Positions 5,265 through 5,338 of a DNA stretch of 5,338 bases are shown here, one piece after another (the first letter of the stretch is position 1; every line of letters starts with the position of its first letter). Origin of the DNA: Candidatus Dadabacteria bacterium (GTDB lineage: Bacteria > Bdellovibrionota_C > UBA2361 > J135); assembly GCA_003694225.1 (NCBI GenBank), contig RFKT01000058.1, positions 1 to 5,338 on the forward strand, written 5' to 3'. The position numbers and the translations under genes are program-made. The notes beneath the pieces were generated by a model. It had not been told where the DNA came from. It saw nothing but the letters and a program-made list of their open reading frames with translations, and searched no databases.

Positions 5265-5338
5265 ATGAGAAACAGAGCGATGTTGGCCATCCTTCTGGCC
5301 ATCTCGATCTGCGGGGCCGCGGCTTCGCAGATCCCCAT
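5265..5338 (+). CDS. Start of a second exported protein (3' end outside window)
   Basis: ATG 5265 follows AAAGGAG (5251-5257) by 7 bases and begins 16 bases after the previous stop, so it is almost certainly the next gene of the same operon. The 24 whole codons visible read as a Sec signal peptide: MRNRAM, hydrophobic core LAILLAISICG, then AAASQ with likely cleavage after AAS or AAA. The frame is open to the right edge. The GC-rich codons and near-identical ribosome site resemble the gene before it. The mature protein is not visible, so no function can be given. Confidence 0.8.
   Translation, partial: MRNRAMLAILLAISICGAAASQIP

Noticed and set aside
5063..5338. Minus-strand frame reaching the right edge with a hydrophobic stretch
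   Set aside because: Its proline-rich part is the complement of the Gly/Thr/Pro tail, and its hydrophobic part is the complement of the next signal peptide. No independent support was seen.
1..5338. CRISPR array, tRNA, rRNA or transposase
   Set aside because: No spaced direct repeats, cloverleaf-like sequence, rRNA segment or transposase motif was seen on either strand by eye.

Overview
The window reads as chromosomal DNA from a Gram-negative-type bacterium of uncertain lineage. Coding is dense, most genes have purine-rich Shine-Dalgarno sites, and several products begin with Sec-type signal peptides. In the first four kilobases arginine is written mostly with AGG/AGA and isoleucine often with ATA, a habit common in thermophilic or deep-branching bacteria. 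That is only a hint, and I do not assign a phylum.

Bases 1-1796 hold the end of a gene with a C-terminal peptidoglycan-binding domain, followed by rsmB, the 16S rRNA cytosine-967 methyltransferase. Facing them on the minus strand (1821-2600) is a gene for an exported four-cysteine protein of unknown function. Its upstream region is shared with a plus-strand cluster: a small three-helix membrane protein (2724-3077), rnhB for RNase HII (best start TTG 3082) and yraN (UPF0102 nuclease-like protein, to 4036). The membrane gene and rnhB look translationally coupled, and yraN appears to overlap the 3' end of rnhB deeply.

From about 4080 the character changes. A near-consensus sigma-70 promoter (TTGACT, 16 bases, TATAAT) should start a leader of about 180 bases. 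The leader contains a 20-bp two-part hairpin, a second hairpin sharing bases with the first, and a possible 23-codon upstream frame. It precedes a GC-richer gene (4299-5249) for a secreted Cys/His-rich protein with a Gly/Thr/Pro-rich tail. Sixteen bases later a second gene starts with its own Shine-Dalgarno site and signal peptide and runs off the window.

The housekeeping genes (rsmB, rnhB, yraN) are ordinary. The part most likely to be undescribed is the 4080-5338 unit: a structured leader driving at least two consecutive exported proteins that I cannot place in any family. Its function is unknown from this sequence alone.
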